Source: Caryophanales bacterium UBA7476 (lineage in GTDB: Bacteria > Bacillota_I > Bacilli_A > RF39 > UBA660). From it: a stretch of 12,699 bases of DNA. Positions 8,589 through 12,699 of this stretch are shown here, piece after piece; within the stretch, counting starts at the first letter, position 1, and every line of letters starts with the position of its first letter. The position numbers were made by a program, and so were the translations under genes. The stretch covers positions 61,189 through 73,887 of the forward strand of contig DLOU01000048.1 of the NCBI GenBank assembly GCA_002477275.1, written 5' to 3'. The notes under the pieces were generated by a model. The model was not told the DNA's origin. It made no database searches and saw only the letters and a program-made list of their open reading frames with translations.

Positions 8589-8616
8589 CATAAAAAATAA
8601 AAAAATTTGACATAAA

Positions 8617-8641
8617 AAAACCTAGATTTTGTCTAGGTTTT
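8617..8641. terminator. Terminator hairpin at right IS end
   Basis: AAAACCTAGA (8617-8626) pairs perfectly with TCTAGGTTTT (8632-8641) around a 5-nt loop. It lies upstream of the transposase promoter, so it probably blocks incoming leftward transcription, a common IS safeguard. Confidence 0.7.
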
Positions 8642-8677
8642 AAGGGCTTTTTCCCTATGTATAACTGTAAAATTCGG

Positions 8678-8824
8678 GAAATGGCTATGTTGAAAAATGT
8701 TCAGTTAGATAAAACAAAAAATTATTTTTCTATTAAATAGAATCGTTACAAATTACAATTTGTGCGAAGGATTGTAAAATTAACAAAAATCTATTCCATA
8801 AACACTTAAAACGTGGTATATTAT
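8678..8824 (+). repeat. Right 147-bp direct repeat (IS target-site duplication)
   Basis: Second copy of 6477-6623. It contains an orphan, untranslated 3' fragment of the deacetylase gene (8678-8740) and the extended -10 TGGTATATT (8814-8822), which drives the small RNA starting at about 8826. Confidence 0.93.
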
Positions 8825-8825
8825 T

Positions 8826-8934
8826 ACTAGCAACGGAAGATTATATGTACTCTTTCGTTATTGGAAAAGAGTTGTAGATAACTACGACACCCGCTCCATA
8901 TGTAAATTTAGACTAGGCATACCTAGTTTTTTTT
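8826..8934 (+). ncRNA. Small structured RNA with promoter and terminator, copy 3 of the family
   Basis: An extended -10 TGGTATATT (8814-8822) sits 3 nt before ACTAGCA. Predicted structure: hairpin AACGGAAGA (8832-8840)/TCTTTCGTT (8851-8859); hairpin GTTGTAG (8871-8877)/CTACGAC (8882-8888) with loop ATAA; CCGCTCCA ending at 8898; then a rho-independent terminator ACTAGG (8912-8917)/CCTAGT (8922-8927) with eight T. AGTTGTAGATAACT matches AGTTTGAAATAACT and AGTTTGAAATAGCT in the other copies. The 5' ACTAG (8826-8830) is complementary to the terminator's CTAGT (8923-8927), so an antitermination switch is conceivable. It is not a tRNA: there is no acceptor pairing or T-loop. Function unknown; a free sRNA or a leader for the decayed ORF at 8983 are both possible. 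Confidence 0.6.
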
Positions 8935-8982
8935 ATTATTTGAACTCGCGTCTTAGCTAATTTATTAAATTACAACAAATAA

Positions 8983-9162
8983 ATTAAAAATCAATTAGTT
9001 TTAGATATAGTTGATAGAGATAAAACAATTGTTTTTATTGATTTAGCTGATAGAACTATTGCCGAATATCATGGTATTCAGAAATTATCTGTTACCCTAA
9101 AAGAATTAGAAAGTGAATTTCTTAATAATCGTGATAGAATTAGATTACTATATAAAAAATAA
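8983..9162 (+). pseudogene. Decayed 3' remnant of an unidentified gene
   Basis: An open frame of 59 codons ending in TAA, with no ATG, GTG or TTG start and a stop (TAA, 8980) just upstream. The peptide reads protein-like: DRDKTIVFIDLADRTIAEYH, then leucine- and charge-rich residues ending RIRLLYKK. It looks like the C-terminal part of a small protein whose 5' end is lost or interrupted. I do not recognise the family. It lies directly after the terminated RNA at 8826, which may once have been its leader. Confidence 0.4.
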
Positions 9163-9267
9163 TTAAGAATTGACTTTGCTATTATGATTTGTAGATTTTT
9201 TAAATGAACAAATTTTTAATATTAAAAACGCAATTAATCAAATTACAAAAATGTAGAAAAATTTGAA

Positions 9268-9302
9268 AAAGGCAATGCAATTTAATACAAGCATTGTCTT
9301 TC
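9268..9302 (-). terminator. Terminator of the leftward HAM1-like/UDG-like operon
   Basis: AAGGCAATGC (9269-9278) pairs with GCATTGTCTT (9291-9300), with one G-T pair; on the minus strand the arm runs into a T-rich tract. It follows the UDG-like stop codon by a few nt. The remaining DNA between 9163 and 9265 shows nothing recognisable. Confidence 0.8.
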
Positions 9303-9304
9303 AA

Positions 9305-9982
9305 TTATGTATGTACCATTTCCGTATTTTCTTTGATTTCATTATCAATGATCCATTTAATATCCTCAATGGATTTATCAATGTTAAAACGCCCATTTCC
9401 AACAGGATAATAAACTGAATAAAATTTATATTTAGTGCCATTAATATCTTTTATAAAACACTTTTTTCTTACTTGTGAAACAGATATTTTTTCATCTAAT
9501 ACAATAGAACTAACTTGATTACCAAATAGAACTATAACTTTAGGATTAACAATATTAAATTCTTGTTTTAAAAGATACAAGTACTCTTTGTAAACAGAAT
9601 CTGGTAATTCTCTAGCATCAACTTGAGTACACTTGCCGAGATTAGTTATAAAATATTTATGTTTTTTTACATCATCATAAACTTTATCAGCAAATGCTTC
9701 TGTCCACTCGCTACCTTTCATTGATTTTATATTAGAATATATTTCCTTGTCTAATAAATCTAATTCAATGAATAAATCCCAAATGTTTTTTGTACCAATC
9801 CAAGGGGATTTTAATCCTCCCCAGTCCTTTGATGAGGCAATATTCCTTCCTGTTGGATTCATAAATACAAAACATATATCAGGATTATTATCACAACCAC
9901 CATTATAAATTGAATCTAATTCTTTAGCACCATATTTTTTTTGAAGTTTATCATATTCCTTTGTCAAATCTTTTAAATTCAT
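9305..9982 (-). CDS. Uracil-DNA glycosylase superfamily protein
   Basis: 225 aa of the UDG fold (family 4/5-like), which normally removes uracil or other damaged bases from DNA. Seen: GGCDNNPDICFVFMNPTGRN (28-47), matching the first catalytic motif region (GxxPG-type loop); SPWIGTKNIWDLF, matching the PFVGxxGxLLD element; the central ITNLGKC strand followed by NPKVIVLFGNQVSSIVL, as in family 4; and late YYPVGNGRFN where other members have HPS/HPA-x-N. Cysteines 30 and 37 and the KC residue are present, but the family-4 iron-sulphur set looks incomplete. Catalytic motifs are atypical, so substrate may differ from uracil. It starts 9 nt after the HAM1-like stop, with a weak AGGATGG site, so it is second in a two-gene operon. 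Confidence 0.8.
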   Translation of the reverse strand: MNLKDLTKEYDKLQKKYGAKELDSIYNGGCDNNPDICFVFMNPTGRNIASSKDWGGLKSPWIGTKNIWDLFIELDLLDKEIYSNIKSMKGSEWTEAFADKVYDDVKKHKYFITNLGKCTQVDARELPDSVYKEYLYLLKQEFNIVNPKVIVLFGNQVSSIVLDEKISVSQVRKKCFIKDINGTKYKFYSVYYPVGNGRFNIDKSIEDIKWIIDNEIKENTEMVHT

Positions 9983-9991
9983 TAAACCATC

Positions 9992-10627
9992 CTATTTTAC
10001 TAATTTTTTAGTTTGGTCTTGTTCTATTGTTGAAATAGTATTTAATATAAATTCAAAAATATCTTTTTGTTCAACATCCATAGTACTTTTTTCTTCCTCT
10101 TCAGTTAATTCCGATTTAAATTTATTTAATGATGAAATAATTTGAATTGAAGCAAGAGGATATCCTTCATCAATAATTTTACTTTGTTTATTTGTAAAAC
10201 AACGATTAGCTTTATATTCAAATGTATATGTATTATTTTGATTAACGATTGCGACGCCTTTTAAAAAATATCCTTTTAGTGTTCCATTTTCTCCGTATTT
10301 ATTTACTAAATCAATATAATATTTAATCATTTCTATATCATTTAATCTTTTACCATTAACTCTTCTAACGTGAGTACCTGGTTGGATATTATCAGGAACA
10401 CTTTCTAAAAATAATCCCTCATCTAATGCTATTGTTGGCATTCCACTTATTTTATGGTATGCACTTGCTTTAATAATCGCATTTTCTATTGGATTTTTGC
10501 CCGTTTCATCAACATCACATTCAATATTTAAATCTTTAAGTGTTACTATTTCAATACCATGTTCCCTCAATTTAGTTCCATAATATCTAATTTTTGCTTT
10601 ATTTGTTGTTGCTAATAAATACTTCAT
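9992..10627 (-). CDS. Divergent HAM1/RdgB-like non-canonical NTP pyrophosphatase
   Basis: 211 aa; ITPase/HAM1-fold enzymes hydrolyse dITP, XTP and similar to monophosphates, keeping them out of DNA and RNA. Seen: LLATTNKAK (4-12), the substrate-binding [ST]xNxxK element; DETGKNPIENAIIKA (40-54), matching ETGxTFxENAxxKA; and ALDEGLFLES (67-76) in place of ADDSGLxVDAL, with D69 as candidate catalytic Asp. The following PGxxSARY element is replaced by PGTHVRRVNGKR, and the C-terminal part diverges. Start: GGAGG about 7 nt upstream supports the ATG at 10627; a longer TTG-initiated frame to 10648 would run through that ribosome site. It is the first gene of the leftward operon and shares a divergent control region with the DUF3800 gene. 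Confidence 0.8.
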   Translation of the reverse strand: MKYLLATTNKAKIRYYGTKLREHGIEIVTLKDLNIECDVDETGKNPIENAIIKASAYHKISGMPTIALDEGLFLESVPDNIQPGTHVRRVNGKRLNDIEMIKYYIDLVNKYGENGTLKGYFLKGVAIVNQNNTYTFEYKANRCFTNKQSKIIDEGYPLASIQIISSLNKFKSELTEEEEKSTMDVEQKDIFEFILNTISTIEQDQTKKLVK

Positions 10628-10665
10628 TTTATTTCCTCCGTTTATCAAGTTTTGAATATAATAAA

Positions 10666-10694
10666 ATTATACAATAAATAATAGAAATTTACCA
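10666..10694 (-). promoter_or_regulatory. Leftward promoter for HAM1-like/UDG-like operon
   Basis: On the minus strand, -10 TATAAT (10666-10671), with a weak -35 TGGTAA (10689-10694) at 17-nt spacing. The left operator arm begins 6 nt upstream, so a bound regulator could contact or block polymerase. Confidence 0.55.
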
Positions 10695-10700
10695 TACTCC

Positions 10701-10761
10701 CTGTGATTTTTCATTGAAAATTCAAAAAAATTATAGAGACATTTTCACTGAAAAATCACAG
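10701..10761. promoter_or_regulatory. Paired palindromic operator in the divergent intergenic region
   Basis: Two 20-nt arms (10701-10720 and 10742-10761) form an inverted repeat with 19 of 20 matches across a 21-nt spacer. Each arm contains its own perfect hyphenated palindrome, TTTTCA-N-TGAAAA, centred at 10714 and 10748, 34 bp apart. A palindrome within each arm suggests two protein-dimer sites rather than an RNA hairpin, though a cruciform or hairpin is possible. It lies between both promoters, so one regulator could control all four genes. No regulator gene is in the window. Confidence 0.7.
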
Positions 10762-10787
10762 AAAAAGATGATATTGAGCATTAGATA

Positions 10788-10816
10788 TTAACTAATTAAA
10801 TCAATTTTGTTATAAT
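10788..10816 (+). promoter_or_regulatory. Rightward promoter for DUF3800/toxin-like operon
   Basis: -35 TTAACT (10788-10793), 17-nt spacer, consensus -10 TATAAT (10811-10816). The expected start is about 10823, giving a short 5' UTR with GGAAGTG (10825-10831). Confidence 0.7.
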
Positions 10817-10838
10817 ATATAAAAGGAAGTGATTCTAC

Positions 10839-11540
10839 ATGATTCAAATGAATGTTTATTTTGATGAAAGCTGTCATTTGTTAAAAGACAACTCAGATGT
10901 TTTAGGAATTGGATGTTTATATTGTCAATCAGAATTTAGAAAAGAAATTATGTACAATATACGAGCTATAAAAAGAAAATATGGGTTTAAAAGAGATCAT
11001 GAAATAAAATGGACTAGAGTTTCCATGAATAAAATAGGATTATATAAAGAACTAATAGACTATTTCTTTCAGGAACCAAAATTACATTTTAGAGGAATAA
11101 TAACTCTAAATAAAAATCAATTGGTTGTTTCTGGTGAAGATGAATATAGACAATGGTATGATAAAATGAATTATTATTTGTTTAATAAAATAATCAATCG
11201 TGGCTATTCATATAGGATTTTCTTAGATAAAAGAGATACAAAAGGAAAAGAAAATTTAGGAAAACTAAGAGAAGTAATCTGCAATAGTAAATATGACTTT
11301 AGTATGGATACAATAACTAGCATCGAAGATATCAATTCAAATAACAATGATTTAATTCAACTTACTGATTTAATAATTGGAGCATTAACTTATTACCACA
11401 GGGGTTTAACAAGTAGTCCCGCGAAAATGGAAATAATAAAACATTTATCTTTAAAAACAAATGTTTCTGAAACATCAAACTGGAATGAAACAAAGTTCAA
11501 CCTATTAATATGGAGTCCAAATATAAATTATGGAAAATAA
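10839..11540 (+). CDS. DUF3800 domain protein, putative RNase H-like nuclease
   Basis: 233 aa. DUF3800 proteins are predicted to have an RNase H-like fold and occur often in phage, plasmid and defence contexts. Seen: YFDES (7-11) at the start of strand 1; DHEIKW with E55/K57; YRIFLDKRD with D130; and DLIQLTDLIIGAL with D177, the typical C-terminal QLxDxxxGA motif. D9/E10, E55, D130 and D177 could form an acidic metal site, so nuclease activity is plausible but not shown. GGAAGTG lies 7 nt before this ATG, supporting it over the ATG at codon 4. The stop overlaps the next gene by 11 nt, implying coupled synthesis and probably a joint function. Confidence 0.82.
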   Translation: MIQMNVYFDESCHLLKDNSDVLGIGCLYCQSEFRKEIMYNIRAIKRKYGFKRDHEIKWTRVSMNKIGLYKELIDYFFQEPKLHFRGIITLNKNQLVVSGEDEYRQWYDKMNYYLFNKIINRGYSYRIFLDKRDTKGKENLGKLREVICNSKYDFSMDTITSIEDINSNNNDLIQLTDLIIGALTYYHRGLTSSPAKMEIIKHLSLKTNVSETSNWNETKFNLLIWSPNINYGK

Positions 11541-12168
11541 TAATTTTGACTATAATACTTTTGTAGATGAAACATATGAAAAATTTAAAGAATATTTTAC
11601 CAACAATAAAACTTTAAAATATAATAATGTAGAGTATCCAATTATAATAAATACTAATGACTTAGAATTTGATGATAAACCGAGAATATTTTGGCATATT
11701 TGTTCTCTAGGTGAAGAAAACGGCATATACTTTGATTTTTATAAAAAGCGATTAAAATTCAGCGTTTTTCCTTGTATAAATCATATTTCTTCAGTTAATT
11801 GTAAATTACAATGTAATTTAGAAGATGAAAACATTCAATTAAAGGACAACAGAGTTCCTTGCATATATAGAATGAGTAAAATTGATAATCTTAAAATAGC
11901 TATGGATTTATTTAATGAACAAAGCAATCAAATAAAATGGTGGACTAAAAAAGAAACTTCTAATAAAAGTAAGAAAAACAAAAAAATGCTTAAAATAAGA
12001 TATACAAAAGCTTTAGAAGATTATGTTATAATGTTTGAATTTAGATATACTGATGCTAGTAAAAATCAAATTAGTAAATTTCAGTTTGTTACTGCTTATC
12101 AAATTTTTGATAATAATACAAAAGAAAGATTTGACAATGAATATATAGAATTCTCAAGTAAAACTTGA
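11530..12168 (+). CDS. Uncharacterised protein resembling BECR-fold (barnase/EndoU/RelE-like) RNase toxins
   Basis: 212 aa, cytoplasmic, no membrane segment. The first half contains PRIFWHICS with W55-H56. The second half follows a pattern I associate with phage-type BECR nucleases: RVPCIYRM (108-115), IKWW followed by a lysine-rich stretch (135-152), LKIRYTKALEDYVIMFEFR (154-172), and FVTAYQIFD (186-194) before a charged end. H56, R108, K/R around 140-157 and T188/Y190 are candidate functional residues. The family match is from memory of motif layout, so function is inference. It has no good ribosome site (GGAG is 14 nt upstream) and overlaps DUF3800 by 11 nt, so translation probably depends on coupling. 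No conventional antitoxin gene adjoins it. Confidence 0.6.
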   Translation: MENNNFDYNTFVDETYEKFKEYFTNNKTLKYNNVEYPIIINTNDLEFDDKPRIFWHICSLGEENGIYFDFYKKRLKFSVFPCINHISSVNCKLQCNLEDENIQLKDNRVPCIYRMSKIDNLKIAMDLFNEQSNQIKWWTKKETSNKSKKNKKMLKIRYTKALEDYVIMFEFRYTDASKNQISKFQFVTAYQIFDNNTKERFDNEYIEFSSKT

Positions 12169-12175
12169 GTTTTTT
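12153..12175 (+). terminator. Rho-independent terminator overlapping the 3' end of the toxin-like gene
   Basis: CTCAAG (12153-12158) pairs with CTTGAG (12164-12169) around TAAAA, followed by TTTTTT. The stop codon TGA lies inside the right arm. It faces the convergent sRNA terminator only about 12 nt away. Confidence 0.75.
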
Positions 12176-12180
12176 ACAAC

Positions 12181-12240
12181 AAAAAAACCATCCCGCTACC
12201 AGCAGGACGGACTTTCAAGCTGCGACTTTGGCAGTTGAAC
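12181..12240 (-). ncRNA. About 60-nt small RNA, antisense-RNA-like
   Basis: Promoter at 12247-12275 (minus strand) predicts a start near 12240. The RNA folds as two hairpins. First, TTCAA-CTGC (about 12230-12239) pairs with GCAG-C-TTGAA with one bulged C. Second, a strong terminator stem pairs CCGTCCTGCT with AGCGGGATGG (12188-12210, allowing G-U) around GGT, followed by seven T. Size and build resemble type I antitoxin RNAs or plasmid counter-transcribed RNAs of Bacillota. No small hydrophobic toxin ORF was found on the opposite strand; the RNA is convergent to, and just past the end of, the toxin-like gene at 11530. Target unknown. Confidence 0.7.
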
Positions 12241-12246
12241 AACTAA

Positions 12247-12275
12247 ATTGTAGCATATTTTATTGAATATGTCAA
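12247..12275 (-). promoter_or_regulatory. Strong sigma-A promoter of the 60-nt sRNA
   Basis: TTGACA (12270-12275), exactly 17 nt, TACAAT (12247-12252): near consensus. An 11-nt inverted repeat with 10 matches (12249-12259 and 12283-12293, TGTAGC/GCTACA) brackets it and may be an operator or coincidence. Confidence 0.8.
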
Positions 12276-12293
12276 ACCATGGAATACGCTACA

Positions 12294-12392
12294 TTAAATA
12301 TTATGCACATTACTTAAAAATAATATTAAATTCAAATTTTTTATTAAATATCTATCGTTAATAGATATAGTCAAGTTTTTTATTTCTAACAT
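12294..12392 (-). pseudogene. Truncated ABC-F-like ATPase gene (N-terminal fragment)
   Basis: Consensus AGGAGG (12399-12404) lies 6 nt before the ATG. The 32 codons begin MLEIKNLTISINDRYLIKNL and LNLIL, the first strands of an ABC ATPase domain as found in ABC-F ribosome-protection proteins and related cassettes. After about residue 24 the sequence departs from the family and stops before Walker A. The gene has lost its body by deletion or recombination near 12318-12320. An intact regulatory leader precedes it, so this is a residue of a regulated resistance-type gene. Assignment to ABC-F rather than another ABC subfamily is inference. Confidence 0.55.
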
Positions 12393-12393
12393 A

Positions 12394-12431
12394 TTATGCC
12401 TCCTTTTTTCGGCATAATCAAAGTTTATGCC
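12394..12431 (-). promoter_or_regulatory. Three-segment translational attenuator before the truncated ABC gene
   Basis: On the minus strand GGCATAA (segment 1, 12425-12431), TTATGCC (segment 2, 12411-12417) and GGCATAA (segment 3, 12394-12400) form mutually exclusive hairpins: 1:2, or 2:3. The 2:3 stem (8 bp with one extra A-T) takes up the end of AGGAGG and hides the ribosome site. This is the logic of leader-peptide control of erm, cat and some ABC-F resistance genes. A ribosome at the leader stop codon would cover segment 1 and permit 2:3 (off); an early-stalled ribosome would leave 1:2 (on). Confidence 0.65.
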
Positions 12432-12435
12432 ATAC

Positions 12436-12456
12436 TTATTTAATTAATATTCTCAT
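12436..12456 (-). CDS. Six-residue leader peptide MRILIK
   Basis: AGAGGTG (12462-12468) lies 5 nt before the ATG; the peptide is MRILIK followed by TAA, which ends 4 nt before attenuator segment 1. Too short for a product with its own role; it fits a ribosome sensor for the downstream attenuator. A possible promoter is TTCAAA (12527-12532), 18 nt, TATATA (12503-12508), weak. Confidence 0.55.
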   Translation of the reverse strand: MRILIK

Positions 12457-12581
12457 TTTATCACCTCTAAATTTCCTTTTTTTAAATAAATTTTTTGATT
12501 TATATATAATCAATTTTTTATTAGTTTTTGAATCACTTCAAAATAATTATATCATTAATTTCATAAATTTTAGCAATTATA

Positions 12582-12610
12582 TTGGAATTACTACTAATTT
12601 ATGTTAAAAT
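12582..12610 (+). promoter_or_regulatory. Promoter of RNA element copy 2
   Basis: TTGGAA (12582-12587), 17-nt spacer, TAAAAT (12605-12610). The element starts 3 nt later, as in the other two copies. Confidence 0.6.
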
Positions 12611-12613
12611 GTT

Positions 12614-12688
12614 ATTAGAAATTGATATTAAATAATTAATATCTCAAAAAGCGAGAAAAAGTTTGAAATAACTTAACCAATCGCTCCA
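12614..12688 (+). ncRNA. Small structured RNA-like element, copy 2 of 3
   Basis: ATTAGAA start, TCGCTCCA end, about 75 nt. Hairpin 1: GATATTAA (12624-12631)/TTAATATC (12636-12643), perfect, loop ATAA. Outer stem AGCGA (12650-12654)/TCGCT (12681-12685), perfect. Inner hairpin AAGTT (12659-12663)/AACTT (12670-12674) around TGAAAT. The 3' half is nearly identical to 42-79. No terminator is visible before the window ends, so the transcript may continue into a gene outside the window. Function unknown. Confidence 0.55.
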
Positions 12689-12699
12689 TTTGAAAACAA

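Larger units (their letters stand above)
6624..8677 (-). mobile_element. IS1634-family insertion sequence, complete, 2054 bp
   Basis: The DNA between the two 147-bp repeats: one transposase gene on the minus strand and short non-coding ends. The termini are weakly inverted: left GACTTTGACACTAA against right-end complement GAATTTTACAGTTA gives 10 of 14 matches, 2-3 nt in from the ends. A perfect subterminal inverted pair, TATGTTGTGTAAT, lies at 6684-6696 with its complement at 8570-8582, a plausible transposase-binding site. Hairpin terminators at both ends (6639-6682, 8617-8641) insulate the element. The uninterrupted transposase and perfect duplication suggest recent insertion and probable activity. 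Confidence 0.9.

Noticed and set aside
8826..8898. tRNA gene ending CCGCTCCA
   Set aside because: There is no upstream strand complementary to the would-be acceptor arm, no D-arm consensus and no TTCRANT T-loop.
10628..10648. TTG start extending the HAM1-like protein by seven residues
   Set aside because: The extension reads through the GGAGG ribosome site that properly serves the ATG at 10627, and the family begins at MKYLLATTN.
10701..10761. CRISPR-like repeat unit
   Set aside because: Only two arms in inverted orientation with no further repeats; divergent-promoter operator is the better explanation.
12268..12360. 30-codon plus-strand ORF opposite the sRNA promoter as a type I toxin
   Set aside because: It has no ribosome site, its peptide (MSNHGIRYIKYYAHYLKIIL and ten more) lacks a clean membrane helix, and it does not overlap the sRNA.

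Overview
The window is strongly AT-rich and reads with the standard bacterial code: TGG is used for Trp, and TAA, TAG and TGA all serve as stops. Strong Shine-Dalgarno sites (AGAGGTG, GGAGG), sigma-A type promoters with extended -10 boxes and CCA-encoding tRNA point to a low-GC Bacillota/Bacilli-type organism, perhaps a gut lineage near the Mollicutes side. That placement is inference; no rRNA or other phylogenetic marker is present.

Layout. Positions 1-4142 hold a small structured RNA-like element and an operon for a heterodimeric ABC multidrug-type exporter: one half has degenerate ATPase motifs, the other canonical ones. Its promoter is overlapped by a perfect 16-bp palindrome. Positions 4148-6539 carry tRNA-Gly(GCC) with its own promoter and terminator, a nitroreductase-family protein, and a membrane-anchored PdaC-like polysaccharide/peptidoglycan deacetylase. 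Positions 6477-8824 are a complete IS1634-type insertion sequence (6624-8677) bracketed by a perfect 147-bp direct duplication. The long duplication rebuilt the 3' end of the deacetylase gene, so the gene survived the insertion. Right of the IS lie a small RNA gene and a decayed ORF.

Positions 9266-12175 form a compact accessory module. A divergent promoter region with a pair of TTTTCANTGAAAA operators separates a leftward pair (a divergent HAM1/RdgB-like NTP pyrophosphatase followed by a uracil-DNA-glycosylase-superfamily protein) from a rightward overlapping pair (a DUF3800 putative nuclease and a protein resembling BECR-fold RNase toxins). Two nucleotide/DNA-surveillance enzymes and two candidate nucleases around one shared operator are the best candidate here for an undescribed defence or nucleic-acid-quality system.

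Positions 12181-12699 hold a 60-nt small RNA with a near-consensus promoter and strong terminator, an orphan leader-peptide attenuator followed by a truncated ABC-F-like ATPase gene, and another copy of the small structured RNA seen at 12-79. Three such elements (12-79, 8826-8898, 12614-12688) share a -10 box 3 nt upstream of A[CT]TAG, a 5' hairpin, a conserved AGTT-N6-A[AG]CT hairpin and a CTCCA 3' motif. They look like a lineage-specific RNA family of tRNA-like size but not tRNA structure.
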